Assembly (NCBI RefSeq): GCF_003007685.1
Contig: NZ_PXNN01000011.1
Coordinates: forward strand, 124,001-188,000
Origin: Marinobacter halophilus
Lineage (GTDB): Bacteria > Pseudomonadota > Gammaproteobacteria > Pseudomonadales > Oleiphilaceae
Length of the DNA stretch: 64,000 nt
Reading direction: 5' to 3'
Under the pieces are notes generated by a model. The model made no database searches, was not told the DNA's origin, and worked only from the letters and a program-made list of their open reading frames with translations. Positions 35,455 to 44,457 of the stretch are shown piece by piece (within the stretch, counting starts at the first letter, position 1; each line of letters opens with the position of its first letter). Made by a program: the position numbers and the translations under genes.

Positions 35455-35492
35455 GACCCCCCGGCAACAGAAAGCCGCCGGGGGGGTCTTTT
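35455..35492 (+). terminator. Rho-independent terminator with no evident upstream gene
   Basis: A GC-rich hairpin (GACCCCCCGGC with its complement, loop AACAGAAA) is followed by TTTT on the plus strand. It lies in the 282-base gap between the divergently transcribed mnhE start and the 3' end of the Met-rich gene. No plus-strand gene precedes it, so it may end a small RNA transcribed from about 35250-35450. No convincing promoter was identified. Confidence 0.55.
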
Positions 35493-35525
35493 AAAACTCA
35501 AACGCTTTCGTCGGAGTAAGCCCGA

Positions 35526-36032
35526 CTAACGCCCTTTTTGGCTTTGCGCCTGGCTCTCCAGCATCTGCTCCATCATCAGCTGCATCTGTTGCATGCGTTG
35601 CTCCATCATCTCCATACGCTGTTCAGGGTCCATGCCGGCACCACCTGTTCGAGGGCCGGCACCGTCAGATTGATCGCGAGACTGATTGCCCATCATGCCC
35701 TGACCATTTCCCATCTGGCCCTGACCCATCATGCCTTGGCCCTGCCCCATACCCTGGCCTTGACCCATCATGCCACCACGCATCATCTGCATGTGCTGCT
35801 GCATGGACTCCATGTGCTTTTCACGAATGCGCTGGCGCTCGGCGTCCGACTCTGCATTGCGCATTTCCTGCATCATCTCCTGCATCTGCGACATGTTTTG
35901 ATGCATCTGTTGTGACTGTTCCTGATTCATCATGCCGCCTCGAGGCATTTGCCCGGAGTTGCCCTGGGCGAAGACCAGAAGAGGGCTAGATACGAGAACG
36001 GAACAGGCGATTAAACGAGTGAATCTGTTCAT
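35526..36032 (-). CDS. Secreted Met/Gln-rich low-complexity protein, probably copper-binding
   Basis: This 168-residue protein has a signal peptide ending in LVFAQ. The mature part is packed with Met, Gln and Gly: an MQEMMQEMRN helix, MMGQGQGMGQGQG-type repeats around residues 85-115, and MMEQRMQQMQLMMEQM near the end. Methionine clusters of this kind bind Cu(I) in periplasmic copper proteins, but no named family is recognised. It lies downstream of the cus genes on the same strand with its own upstream region, and a TTCAG-N6-TTCAG repeat sits 56-71 bases before its start, as at other copper genes here. A structural or stress role (Spy-like) is also possible. Confidence 0.7.
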   Translation of the reverse strand: MNRFTRLIACSVLVSSPLLVFAQGNSGQMPRGGMMNQEQSQQMHQNMSQMQEMMQEMRNAESDAERQRIREKHMESMQQHMQMMRGGMMGQGQGMGQGQGMMGQGQMGNGQGMMGNQSRDQSDGAGPRTGGAGMDPEQRMEMMEQRMQQMQLMMEQMLESQAQSQKGR

Positions 36033-36087
36033 GAGATCCTCCTTTACTCAATGATTGTCGATACCCTCTACAGTAAAGACCATAAAA

Positions 36088-36103
36088 CTGAACTGAGCCT
36101 GAA
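36088..36103 (-). promoter_or_regulatory. TTCAG-N6-TTCAG direct repeat upstream of the Met-rich gene
   Basis: On the minus strand two TTCAG units stand 11 bases apart (plus strand CTGAA at 36088 and 36099). A third CTGAA lies at 36114. The same repeat occurs before cusC, the cupredoxin operon and the response regulator gene. One-turn spacing is typical of OmpR/PhoB-family response-regulator sites. Confidence 0.5.
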
Positions 36104-36148
36104 ACCCGTTTAACTGAAACAGACCGACCGCGCCCGATTTGATTCAGA

Positions 36149-39100
36149 TCACTCCTTTGCAAGTCCCTGCCGTCTCCAGAGGTAGAAAAGCACCGGGATC
36201 ACCAGCAATGCCAGCAGCATCGCGCTGATCATACCGCCCACCATGGGGGCCGCAATACGACCCATCACTTCGGAACCGGTGCCGCCGCCAAGCATGATGG
36301 GGAGCAGCCCGACAATGATCGAAGTACCGGTCATCATGATCGGGCGAACCCGCAAACCGGCACCGTGCAGCACCGCGTGCCTGAGGGTTTCGCGGCGCGG
36401 GCTAAGGCCCTTTTCCTGGCAGCTTTCCAGCATGGACTGGTACGACTGGTTCAGATACACCAGCATGATCACGCCAATCTCCACCGCCACACCGGCCAGG
36501 GCAATAAAACCGACGCCGACCGCCACCGAGAAGTTGTAACCCAGCAGGTACATGAACCAGACCGCGCCAATCAGCGCGAACGGCAGTGTGCCCAGGATAA
36601 TGGCCACCTCGGCAACGCGCCGGAAATTCATGAACAACAGGATCACAATGATCGCCAAAGTCAGCGGTACCACGTAGGTCAGCTTTTCCTTGGCCCGGAG
36701 CATGTATTCATACTGTCCGGACCAGCCGACCGAGTAACCTGCCGGCAACTGCAATTGGTCCTCCACCACGGCCATGGCCTGCTGTACGTAGGTGCCCACA
36801 TCGACACCTTCGATATCGACAAAGGTCCAGCCATTAATCCGGGCATTTTCGCTCTTGATCGCCGGCGGCCCATCCTCAATCCGGATGTCGGCCACATCTG
36901 ACAAGGCAATTCGCTGTCCGGCCGGCGTTACTATCGGCAACTGCTTGAGCTTCTCCGGCGAATCTCGGTAGTCCTGGGGGTAACGCAGATTGATCGGGTA
37001 CCGTTCCAGCCCTTCGATAGTTTGGGAGACATTGATCCCGCCCACCGCAGAAGCGATCACCTGCTGGACATCGGCAATGTTCAGGCCATAACGGGCGGCC
37101 CGGACGCGGTCGATGTCGGCCTGGATATAACGCCCGCCGGCAACCCGCTCCGAGTAGACCGACGCGGTGCCAGGCACCTGCGCCAGGATTGTTTCAAGCT
37201 GTTTGCCCACGGCCTCGATGGTCGACAGCTCCGGGCCCGAAACCTTGATGCCAACGGGGGTTTTGATGCCGGTCGCCAACATGTCGATACGGGTGATGAT
37301 GGGCATCACCCAGGCGTTAGTGACCCCGGGAAACCGGATCAGACTGTTCAGTTCCTCTTTGAGTTTCTCGGTAGTCATGCCCTCCCGCCACTGGTCTCGC
37401 GGCTTGAGCTGGATAAAGGTCTCAATCATGGTGAGCGGGGCCGGATCGGTGGCTGTCTCGGCTCGCCCAACTTTGCCAAAGACCGTTTGCACTTCTGGCA
37501 GGGTGGCAATTAGCCGGTCGGTTTGCTGCAGCAACTCCCGGGCCTTACCGATGGAAATGCCCGGGTAGGTGGTCGGCATGTACATCAGGTCGCCCTCATC
37601 CAGCGGAGGAATAAACTCGCTCCCTATGCGAGATGCAGGCCAGAGCCCAATCGCCAGGATCAGCACCACCGCCAGCAGGGTGCTGGCCGGATACTTCAGC
37701 ACACCCTTGAGCAGCGGCATGTAGAGGGCAACCAGAACCCGGTTGACCGGGTTTTTGTGTTCCGCCAGCACTTTGCCACGAACGAAATAGCCCATCAGCA
37801 CCGGCACCAGCGTAACCGCAAGGGCGGCGCTGGCGGCCATGGCGTAGGTTTTGGTGTACGCCAGCGGGGAGAACATACGGCCTTCCTGCGCCTCCAGCAC
37901 GAACACCGGCACAAAGCTGACCGTGATAATCAGCAATGAGAAGAACAGCGCCGGCCCCACCTCGGCGGACGCCTTCGCCACCACCTGCCAGCGGTTTTCC
38001 CGGGTCAGCGGCGTGCGTTCCATGTGTTTGTGCATGTTCTCGATCATCACGATGGCGCCATCAATCATGGTGCCGATGGCAATGGCGATACCACCCAACG
38101 ACATGATGTTGGCGTTGATGCCCTGCCAGTACATCACAATGAAGGCGGTCAGAATGCCGACCGGCAAACTGACCATGACCACCAGTGATGAGCGCACGTG
38201 AAACAGGAAGATCACGCACACCAACCCCACCACCAGCAGCTCCTGCAGCAGCTTGCTCCAGAGGTTGTTGACCGCCCGCTCAATCAAACCGGAGCGGTCG
38301 TACACCGTCACCACTTCAACGCCTTCCGGCAGGCTGCCCTGCAAGGATTCAAGTTTCGCTTTCACGCCCTGGATGGTTTCCTGCGCGTTTTCACCGAAAC
38401 GCATCACCACAATGCCGCCGACTACCTCACCTTCGCCATTGAGCTCGGCGATGCCGCGGCGCATTTGCGGACCCACCTCGACACTGGCCACATCTTTCAG
38501 CAATATCGGCGTACCGTTGACGTCCAGCCCCAGCGGAATTGACAACAGGTCTTCCCGTGACTGGATATAACCCGAGGCTCGCACCATGTACTCGGCCTCG
38601 GCCATTTCAATCACCGAGGCGCCCACCTCCTGATTACCGCGTTTGATGGCGGTTTCGATATGCGACAAGGGAATTCCCAGGGTGCGGAGCTTTTCCGGGC
38701 TGACCTGCACCTGATACTGCTTGACCATGCCACCCAGTGTTGCCACCTCGGAGACGCCGGGTACCGTCTGCAGTTCGTACTTGAGGAACCAGTCCTGAAG
38801 GCTTCGAAGCTGGCTCAGGTCGTTCTGGCCGGTGCGATCCGCCAACGCGTACAGATACACCCAGCCCACGCCGGTGGCATCGGGGCCCAGTTGAGGCCGC
38901 GCCTGCTCCGGCAGGTTCGGTGCAACCTGCGACAGGTACTCAAGCACCCGGGAGCGGGCCCAGTACATATCGGTGTCTTCATCAAAAATCACATAGACGT
39001 AGGAATCGCCAAAAAAGGAATAGCCCCGGACCGTCTGGGCCCCCGGCACCGACAGCATCGCCGTCGTCAGCGGATAGGTGACCTGATCCTCAACCACCTG

Positions 39101-39274
39101 AGGCGCCTGGCCCGGATAGCTGGTCTTGATGATCACTTGAACATCCGACAGGTCCGGCAATGCATCCACCGGGGTGTTTTTCAGGGAATACAGGCCCAGA
39201 CCGGTCAGCAACACCGTGGCCATCAGCACCAGAAACCGGTTGCGGATTGACCAGTAAATCAGCGCAGTAATCAT
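36149..39274 (-). CDS. cusA: Heavy-metal RND efflux pump, CusA-like inner-membrane transporter
   Basis: This 1041-residue HME-RND protein has 12 predicted membrane segments and two large periplasmic loops. N-terminal NTPVDALPDLSDVQVII and GEGDLMYMP-like DEGDLMYMPTTYPGIS match CusA. RIDMLATGIKTPVGIKVSG also fits, its methionine being among those that guide Cu(I)/Ag(I) in CusA. It exports monovalent copper or silver from the periplasm or cytoplasm with CusB and CusC. It shares one base with the cusB stop. The absence of a CusF-type chaperone is notable; the Met-rich protein downstream might serve instead. Confidence 0.9.
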   Translation of the reverse strand: MITALIYWSIRNRFLVLMATVLLTGLGLYSLKNTPVDALPDLSDVQVIIKTSYPGQAPQVVEDQVTYPLTTAMLSVPGAQTVRGYSFFGDSYVYVIFDEDTDMYWARSRVLEYLSQVAPNLPEQARPQLGPDATGVGWVYLYALADRTGQNDLSQLRSLQDWFLKYELQTVPGVSEVATLGGMVKQYQVQVSPEKLRTLGIPLSHIETAIKRGNQEVGASVIEMAEAEYMVRASGYIQSREDLLSIPLGLDVNGTPILLKDVASVEVGPQMRRGIAELNGEGEVVGGIVVMRFGENAQETIQGVKAKLESLQGSLPEGVEVVTVYDRSGLIERAVNNLWSKLLQELLVVGLVCVIFLFHVRSSLVVMVSLPVGILTAFIVMYWQGINANIMSLGGIAIAIGTMIDGAIVMIENMHKHMERTPLTRENRWQVVAKASAEVGPALFFSLLIITVSFVPVFVLEAQEGRMFSPLAYTKTYAMAASAALAVTLVPVLMGYFVRGKVLAEHKNPVNRVLVALYMPLLKGVLKYPASTLLAVVLILAIGLWPASRIGSEFIPPLDEGDLMYMPTTYPGISIGKARELLQQTDRLIATLPEVQTVFGKVGRAETATDPAPLTMIETFIQLKPRDQWREGMTTEKLKEELNSLIRFPGVTNAWVMPIITRIDMLATGIKTPVGIKVSGPELSTIEAVGKQLETILAQVPGTASVYSERVAGGRYIQADIDRVRAARYGLNIADVQQVIASAVGGINVSQTIEGLERYPINLRYPQDYRDSPEKLKQLPIVTPAGQRIALSDVADIRIEDGPPAIKSENARINGWTFVDIEGVDVGTYVQQAMAVVEDQLQLPAGYSVGWSGQYEYMLRAKEKLTYVVPLTLAIIVILLFMNFRRVAEVAIILGTLPFALIGAVWFMYLLGYNFSVAVGVGFIALAGVAVEIGVIMLVYLNQSYQSMLESCQEKGLSPRRETLRHAVLHGAGLRVRPIMMTGTSIIVGLLPIMLGGGTGSEVMGRIAAPMVGGMISAMLLALLVIPVLFYLWRRQGLAKE

Positions 39275-40542
39275 CAGTGGCCTCCTTCATGACTCATGCC
39301 CGAGTGCTCCGTGGCAGCGGGCGCCGGCGATCGGGGCGACATGCGCAGGAAATCAGAAGTCTTGCTGGATTCGGAATCGATCAGAAACTGGGCGGAGGTG
39401 ACCACCGTGTCGCCTGGCCTTACCCCCTGAAGAATTTCCACATACTGCTCACCTACCCGGCCAACGCTGACGTTGACGGATTTGAACGCGCCCTGCTCCA
39501 GAGCCAACACCAGCCGGTCACTCTGACCGGTGCGGATAACCGACTCCCGTGGCACCAACATACGCCTGTCGCCCCGTTCACCCTGGATGTTGAGCCGGGC
39601 GAACATGCCCGGACGCAAGGTGCCGTCGGCATTGTCAAAGCGCAGCCTGACCCGGGCCGTCCGGGTTGCGGTGTTGATCTCCGGGTACACATAATCCACT
39701 TGCCCGCGCCACTGGCGGCCGGGCATGTAGTCGAGCGTCATCACCACCCGGTCGCCCGGTTTTACCGCGGCGATCTGGCTCTCGAACATTTCACCGATAA
39801 CCCAGACCTCATCCAGAGCGGCAATGGTCACCACCCGATCGCCGGGCTTGATGAACATGCCCTCCCGCACATTGAGGCTTTCAATCACCCCGGAGGCCGG
39901 GGCATGCACCGTCATGGTCCGGCGCACTTCACGGCTATCTTTCAGACTTCGGACCAGACTGGCCGGGACCTTCAGCGCCAGCAGACGTTCTTCAGCGGCA
40001 CGAATCAGGCCCTGATTGCCACGATTCAACGCCAGAACCAGCTCCTCCTGGGCGTTTACCAGCGTCGGCGAGTACAGTGAATACAGAGCCTTACCACGTT
40101 CAACAGGCTCTCCTTCCGCCTTGATATAAAGCGCTTCAATCCACCCCTCAACACGGGGGTGCACGTGCGCCATCTCATCTTCGTTGTATTGAACGTGCCC
40201 GACCGTGGTGATGTTGACGGGCAGTCGTCCCTGAATAACCGCGTCTGTGCGAACGCCCAGATTATTCACCACGGTTGGTGATATCCGGACTGTGCCCGCT
40301 GGGTCATCGGCCGACCCGCCCTCCTCGTAAACCGGGACCAGATCCATCCCCATGGGCGACTTGCCGGGTTTATCCCTTCTGAAGTCAGGATCCATGGGTG
40401 CCACCCAATATAGCGGCTCCCGGGCCTGTGAGTGTGCCGCCTCAACCGAATGGTCAGAGCCGGCGGCCAGCCACCAGGTGGCACCAGCGCCGGCAAAACC
40501 GCCAAGCAAGAGAAAGCCCAATGGGCGAACGAAATTGGCCAT
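39274..40542 (-). CDS. cusB: Periplasmic adaptor (membrane fusion) protein CusB-like
   Basis: This 422-residue adaptor has an N-terminal membrane anchor (FLLLGGFAGAGATWWLA). A short metal-binding-type segment, PMDPDFRRDKPGKSPMGMDL, stands around residues 50-70: the heavy-metal-binding fold with methionines in place of cysteines, as in CusB. Lipoyl/beta-barrel domains follow. It bridges CusA and the outer-membrane channel. The C-terminus is His/Met-containing (ATEHSGMSHEGGH), suited to copper. It lies 5 bases after cusC. Confidence 0.9.
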   Translation of the reverse strand: MANFVRPLGFLLLGGFAGAGATWWLAAGSDHSVEAAHSQAREPLYWVAPMDPDFRRDKPGKSPMGMDLVPVYEEGGSADDPAGTVRISPTVVNNLGVRTDAVIQGRLPVNITTVGHVQYNEDEMAHVHPRVEGWIEALYIKAEGEPVERGKALYSLYSPTLVNAQEELVLALNRGNQGLIRAAEERLLALKVPASLVRSLKDSREVRRTMTVHAPASGVIESLNVREGMFIKPGDRVVTIAALDEVWVIGEMFESQIAAVKPGDRVVMTLDYMPGRQWRGQVDYVYPEINTATRTARVRLRFDNADGTLRPGMFARLNIQGERGDRRMLVPRESVIRTGQSDRLVLALEQGAFKSVNVSVGRVGEQYVEILQGVRPGDTVVTSAQFLIDSESSKTSDFLRMSPRSPAPAATEHSGMSHEGGH

Positions 40543-40547
40543 GATTA

Positions 40548-41867
40548 TCAGTCCTGATAGCGAATCAATGAAAAGCGGGCGGTGTTGCCAGCATCTGCGG
40601 TGAGGTAGTGGAAACTGGCGAGGGACTTCGCACGCTCGGCCATCATCTGGATCAGTTCGATCCGGGCGTTGAGCTCCGAGATGCGCGCGCGCACGGCTTC
40701 GGCAAAATCGCCGTCGTCGCTGTTGTAGGCAGTCAGGGCGGCACTGGCCTGCTGCTCCATCTGGGGCAGCAGGGCCTGCCGGTAGAGGTTGATCCGGTCG
40801 TCCAGCCGCTCAATGCGTGCCAGCGCGCTGCGCGCCCGGGCCTGCAGCTGGCGCAGCTGGAGCGTGCGCTCTGTTTTGCCGGCTTCCACCCGGGCTACAG
40901 AGGCATTGAGGGTTCGGTCCTGGCGGTTACCGGTAAAAAGCGGAAGATCAAAACCGACCCCCACGGAGAGCATGTCGGCCCGGCTCTGGCCGTTGGGTGC
41001 CCGGTCCCGGTACCCGTATTGCGCGGACACCGACCACTCCGGTTTGTAGGCCTGGCGCGCCAGGTCCACATCCAGAGCCCTCGCATCAATCAGCTCATCA
41101 GTGGCGCGCACCAGCGGATGGCGAATCAGCACTTCAGCCTCGGTGGTGGCCCAGCGGTCCGGCAGCGCGTCCATTAAATGGGCCGGCACGTCTTCGGCAA
41201 CGGGCCTCCGGGCGGAGCGATCCTCAATCCACTCAGCCAGCGCCTCCCGGCTTGAGGTCAGCTCTGCACTCAGCGCGGTTAACCGATCGTCCAGCCGGGT
41301 CAGTTCCAGCGACGCACGAATCACATCCTGCTGCCTTGAGCCCATCGTGGCGGACCGGTAGCCCGCTTGGGCGACATCGGCCAGCTGGTCGAACAAGCTG
41401 CGATTTGCCTCAATCAACTGCACACTTTGCTGGGCGCGCCAGACATCCAGCCAGAGGTGGGTCACCGTTTCCGTTACTTTGAGCCGACGATTGTCCCGCT
41501 GGAAAGGCTGGATTGCCGCCATTTGTGATTTCTGGTCTTGCGCCAGCTGACGGCTGTCGCCCCGGGGAAAGCGCTGGGTAAAACCGACGGTGGCCTGCGT
41601 CATGGCCTCCTGGCCGAGATCGAAGGTGTCGACCGGCAGGTTGGCCAGGCCCAGCGTCAGGCGCGGATCTGGCAGGGCGCCTTGGGCCACGGCTTCCTCC
41701 TGCAGGGCCTGTTCCAGATAAACACTGCCTTGCAGCCAGGGGTCATCCCGGACAGCGGTTTCGAGGGCAGACGCCAGGTCCAGCCTCGGCTGGGCCCACA
41801 AGGACGAACCGGTGGCGGCAAGCACCAGGGCAAGGACCGGTTTCGAAAGGCATTTAAGGTGGCGCAC
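40548..41867 (-). CDS. cusC: Outer-membrane efflux channel, TolC/CusC-like
   Basis: This 439-residue protein has a signal peptide ending in SLWAQ and the two-repeat helical pattern of outer-membrane efflux proteins (AQYGYRDRAPNGQSRADMLS, SVGVGFDLPLFTGNR). It provides the exit duct for the CusBA pump. There is no lipobox, unlike E. coli CusC. It is the first gene of cusCBA; a TTCAG-N6-TTCAG repeat lies 51-66 bases upstream of its start. Confidence 0.86.
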   Translation of the reverse strand: MRHLKCLSKPVLALVLAATGSSLWAQPRLDLASALETAVRDDPWLQGSVYLEQALQEEAVAQGALPDPRLTLGLANLPVDTFDLGQEAMTQATVGFTQRFPRGDSRQLAQDQKSQMAAIQPFQRDNRRLKVTETVTHLWLDVWRAQQSVQLIEANRSLFDQLADVAQAGYRSATMGSRQQDVIRASLELTRLDDRLTALSAELTSSREALAEWIEDRSARRPVAEDVPAHLMDALPDRWATTEAEVLIRHPLVRATDELIDARALDVDLARQAYKPEWSVSAQYGYRDRAPNGQSRADMLSVGVGFDLPLFTGNRQDRTLNASVARVEAGKTERTLQLRQLQARARSALARIERLDDRINLYRQALLPQMEQQASAALTAYNSDDGDFAEAVRARISELNARIELIQMMAERAKSLASFHYLTADAGNTARFSLIRYQD

Positions 41868-41917
41868 AATGGATTCTCCGCTGAATCAGACAATGCGGAG
41901 AATCATAGGAAGGCAAA

Positions 41918-41933
41918 CTGAACTCTAACTGAA
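41918..41933 (-). promoter_or_regulatory. TTCAG-N6-TTCAG direct repeat upstream of cusCBA
   Basis: Plus-strand CTGAA units at 41918 and 41929 give, on the transcribed minus strand, two TTCAG units 11 bases apart, 51 bases before cusC. It is the same arrangement as at the three other copper-related promoters in this window. Confidence 0.5.
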
Positions 41934-42007
41934 AGAATTATTTCGAATGGATCAATATTGATCTGCCTCAACATTTCAAGGCGATCATTCTGATTCCGGC
42001 CCTGACA

Positions 42008-42358
42008 CTACATCAACGCGATGCCGAAACGCTTCAGGACCAGCGCAAGCGAGACGAAACAGATCATGGTCAGCACCGCGCTGGCCGCCAGTGACCACCA
42101 GAACCCGAACCGTGGCAACAGGAACGGAAACACCAGAAACATGGGCAGCGTGGGCAGCACGTACCAGAAGGTGTACCAGGCATGATTGGCAATCTTGTCT
42201 CCGGACTGATGCTCCAGGTACATCCAGATCATCGCCAGTACCGTCACGGTCGGCAGCGCGGCAATCAACGCACCAAGCTTATCGCTGCGTTTTGCCACTT
42301 CGGAAATCAGCACCACCAGGGCGGCGGTGATGGCGTATTTGGTGATCAGCCATGCCAT
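42008..42358 (-). CDS. DUF3147 family membrane protein
   Basis: This 116-residue protein has four predicted membrane segments (MAWLITKYAITAALVVLISE at the start). It resembles the DUF3147 family of small inner-membrane proteins of unknown role. The chosen ATG at 42358 follows a GGAGAAG site. It is transcribed away from the hupE-like gene, between two metal-related units, and may be part of that accessory set. Confidence 0.7.
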   Translation of the reverse strand: MAWLITKYAITAALVVLISEVAKRSDKLGALIAALPTVTVLAMIWMYLEHQSGDKIANHAWYTFWYVLPTLPMFLVFPFLLPRFGFWWSLAASAVLTMICFVSLALVLKRFGIALM

Positions 42359-42530
42359 TGCAGTCTTCTCCTTTTGGCCCCGGTCGGGGCTGAGTAGCCA
42401 AAGTCTAAAGGTATCGTGGCTGGGAACATTTTCCACATTTAATTTCTATCCCTACGCGAGGAAGGGTATCGTCTGCGACCATGCAATCTCTGCGCACCGC
42501 AGCTTTTAACATAAAACAATGGGAGTCACG

Positions 42531-43268
42531 ATGTGCTCAACGTTGCTTGATGACGGTCGGCGCGGGCGCACCGCCGCCGGCGGCGGACACCGCCTCTTCT
42601 GGATTTTCCTGACACTCGGACTGCTCGGGATGAGCGCCGAGGTACTGGCCCATGCCGTTGCCGAGGGCGACAAAGGCTATATTCAGGAAATCACCGGGAT
42701 AAATCTGATTGCCTTTATCTACCTGGGGGCCAAACACATGGTCACCGGCTATGATCATCTGCTGTTCCTTCTGGGCGTGGTCTTTTTCCTCTACCGCATG
42801 CAACAGATCGCGATTTACGTGAGCCTGTTTGCGTTGGGGCATTCCACCACCATGCTGTTGGGTGTGTATTTCAATATCGGCATCAACAGCTACCTCATTG
42901 ATGCCATCATTGGTCTCTCGGTGGTGTACAAGGCGCTCGATAACCTGGGTGCGTATCAACGCTGGTTCGGCTTCCAGCCCAACACCAAGGCCGCGACACT
43001 GATTTTCGGTTTCTTCCACGGCTTTGGCCTGTCTTCAAAAATCATCGAGTACGACATCTCGCCGGATGGTCTGGCACCAAACCTGCTCGCGTTCAACGTG
43101 GGTGTGGAAATTGGCCAGCTCATTGCCCTGGCCATGATCCTGATCGTGATGAGCTTCTGGCGTAAAACCGATGGCTTCTTCCGTCACGCCTACACCGCCA
43201 ATGTGGCCATGATGGGCGCCGGGTTCCTGCTCATCGGTTATCAGCTCACTGGTTATTTTGTCGCCTGA
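42531..43268 (+). CDS. HupE/UreJ-type membrane protein
   Basis: This 245-residue membrane protein has about seven hydrophobic segments. It carries HupE/UreJ_2 family motifs: GAKHMVTGYDHLLFLLGVVFF near residue 65, ALGHSTTMLLGV near 105 and FGFFHGFGLSS near 165, each with a histidine inside a membrane segment. HupE/UreJ proteins are linked to nickel or other metal uptake; in this copper setting the metal could differ. I chose the ATG at 42531, with GGGAG upstream, over an in-frame ATG at 42519. The next gene follows after 15 bases and is probably its partner. Confidence 0.8.
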   Translation: MCSTLLDDGRRGRTAAGGGHRLFWIFLTLGLLGMSAEVLAHAVAEGDKGYIQEITGINLIAFIYLGAKHMVTGYDHLLFLLGVVFFLYRMQQIAIYVSLFALGHSTTMLLGVYFNIGINSYLIDAIIGLSVVYKALDNLGAYQRWFGFQPNTKAATLIFGFFHGFGLSSKIIEYDISPDGLAPNLLAFNVGVEIGQLIALAMILIVMSFWRKTDGFFRHAYTANVAMMGAGFLLIGYQLTGYFVA

Positions 43269-43283
43269 TTCTGGAGAATATTT

Positions 43284-43961
43284 ATGTACAACACCGATAT
43301 GCCTACACGCAACGAATTGCCCAGCACGGCCAGGCTGATCCGATCTACCATCATCGCCGCCTTCGTGGCGCTGGTGCTGTTGGTCACGGTGGTGATGCCC
43401 GCCGAGTACGCCCTGGATCCCACCGGCGCAGGCCGCGTTCTGGGCTTGACCGAGATGGGTGAAATCAAGGAACAACTTGCCGAAGAAGCAGCGGCTGATG
43501 CGGCGGCGCAGATGATGCCCGTTCAATCCTATGCCGAGGTGAGCACGCCAGAACCGGTTGAACCTGTCACCGAGACAGCCGCAGCGCCTGCAGCTGAAGC
43601 CGAGCCAACACCGACAGAACCTGTGCCAGCACCTGCTGCAGAAACCGAATGGCAGGACGAAGTCCGCTTTGTTCTGACGCCGGGCCAAGGCACGGAGTTC
43701 AAGCTTACGATGAACCAAGGCGCTGTCGCCCGCTTTGCCTGGGCAACGGAAGGCGGGCCGGTCAACTTCGACACTCACGGCGACGGCGGTGGCCGGTCCA
43801 TCTCCTACGAGAAGGGCCGTGGCGTTCCGGAGGATGAGGGCGAACTGGAAGCCGCATTTACCGGTAACCACGGCTGGTTCTTTCGCAACCGGAACGACAA
43901 CGACGTCACGCTGGTGCTGCGGACCGGTGGTGACTATGGTGAGCTGAAAAAGATGCTTTGA
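43284..43961 (+). CDS. Single-span membrane-anchored periplasmic protein (partner of HupE-like protein)
   Basis: This 225-residue protein has one membrane segment (about 20-42), then an Ala/Pro/Glu-rich spacer (about 75-115) and a C-terminal domain of about 100 residues. That domain contains FVLTPGQGTEFKLTMNQGA, a THGDGGG segment and GNHGWFFRNRNDNDVTLVL. I do not know a function. The C-terminal part looks like a small beta-sandwich and has histidines that could bind metal. Its tight spacing to the HupE-like gene and a shared terminator suggest they work together. Confidence 0.72.
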   Translation: MYNTDMPTRNELPSTARLIRSTIIAAFVALVLLVTVVMPAEYALDPTGAGRVLGLTEMGEIKEQLAEEAAADAAAQMMPVQSYAEVSTPEPVEPVTETAAAPAAEAEPTPTEPVPAPAAETEWQDEVRFVLTPGQGTEFKLTMNQGAVARFAWATEGGPVNFDTHGDGGGRSISYEKGRGVPEDEGELEAAFTGNHGWFFRNRNDNDVTLVLRTGGDYGELKKML

Positions 43962-44000
43962 GCAGGCCGCTGAACTGGAGAGTTGTAGCCTAAGAAGTGG

Positions 44001-44033
44001 AAAACCTCCCGGCAATAGCAACCGGGAGGTTTT
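44001..44033. terminator. Bidirectional rho-independent terminator
   Basis: The hairpin AAAACCTCCCGG-loop-CCGGGAGGTTTT has A/T tails on both sides. It lies between the convergent anchor-protein gene (stop 43961) and DUF302 gene (stop 44041) and can stop transcription from either side. Confidence 0.85.
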
Positions 44034-44040
44034 TAAGGTT

Positions 44041-44427
44041 TCAGATCGCCTGAACAACGTCAGAAAGCGAATCCCTGACTTTGCCGGCAACCTGCTTGAG
44101 CTCGTCATTATCAATGGCGGACATGGAAACCACCGGGTCTATCGCGCTGACCTCTACGCCTTCCGACACCTCGCGAAGAATGACATTGCAAGGCAGCATG
44201 GCACCCACACGCGGCTCAACACCGATGGCCTCCCAGGCCATGGCAGGGTTACAGGCGCCAAGAATTCGATAGGCCGGCATGTCCTTGTCCAGCTTTTTCT
44301 TCATGGTGGTTTTAACGTCAATTTCCGTCAGCACCCCAAAGCCGTGGTCGGCAAGCGCTTGACGCGCTCTTTGGTCTACGTCCTCAAAATCGGCATCTTT
44401 GATAATTCGATTAATCGTGTATGACAT
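44041..44427 (-). CDS. DUF302 family protein
   Basis: This 128-residue cytoplasmic protein matches the DUF302 pattern (HGFGVLTEIDVKTTMKKKL near residue 30, YRILGACNPAMAWEAI near 53, LPCNVILRE near 80). Family members bind small ligands in an unknown role and are often found with metal, thiosulfate or stress genes. It follows the copper ATPase gene by 30 bases on the same strand. The ATG at 44427 has GGAGAAAACC just upstream. Cys residues in GACNP and LPCNV could bind metal; this is speculative. Confidence 0.82.
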   Translation of the reverse strand: MSYTINRIIKDADFEDVDQRARQALADHGFGVLTEIDVKTTMKKKLDKDMPAYRILGACNPAMAWEAIGVEPRVGAMLPCNVILREVSEGVEVSAIDPVVSMSAIDNDELKQVAGKVRDSLSDVVQAI

Positions 44428-44457
44428 GGTTTTCTCCAATGATCAGAAATTCAATGG

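Noticed and set aside
35433..35519. Short open frame of 28 codons on the plus strand across the orphan terminator
   Set aside because: The ribosome-binding site is too close to the first ATG, and the terminator hairpin lies inside the frame; the peptide has no recognisable pattern.
40266..40505. CusB metal-binding segment as a classical cysteine heavy-metal domain
   Set aside because: The cysteines are absent; the PMDP...PMGMDL form belongs to the methionine-type CusB N-terminus.
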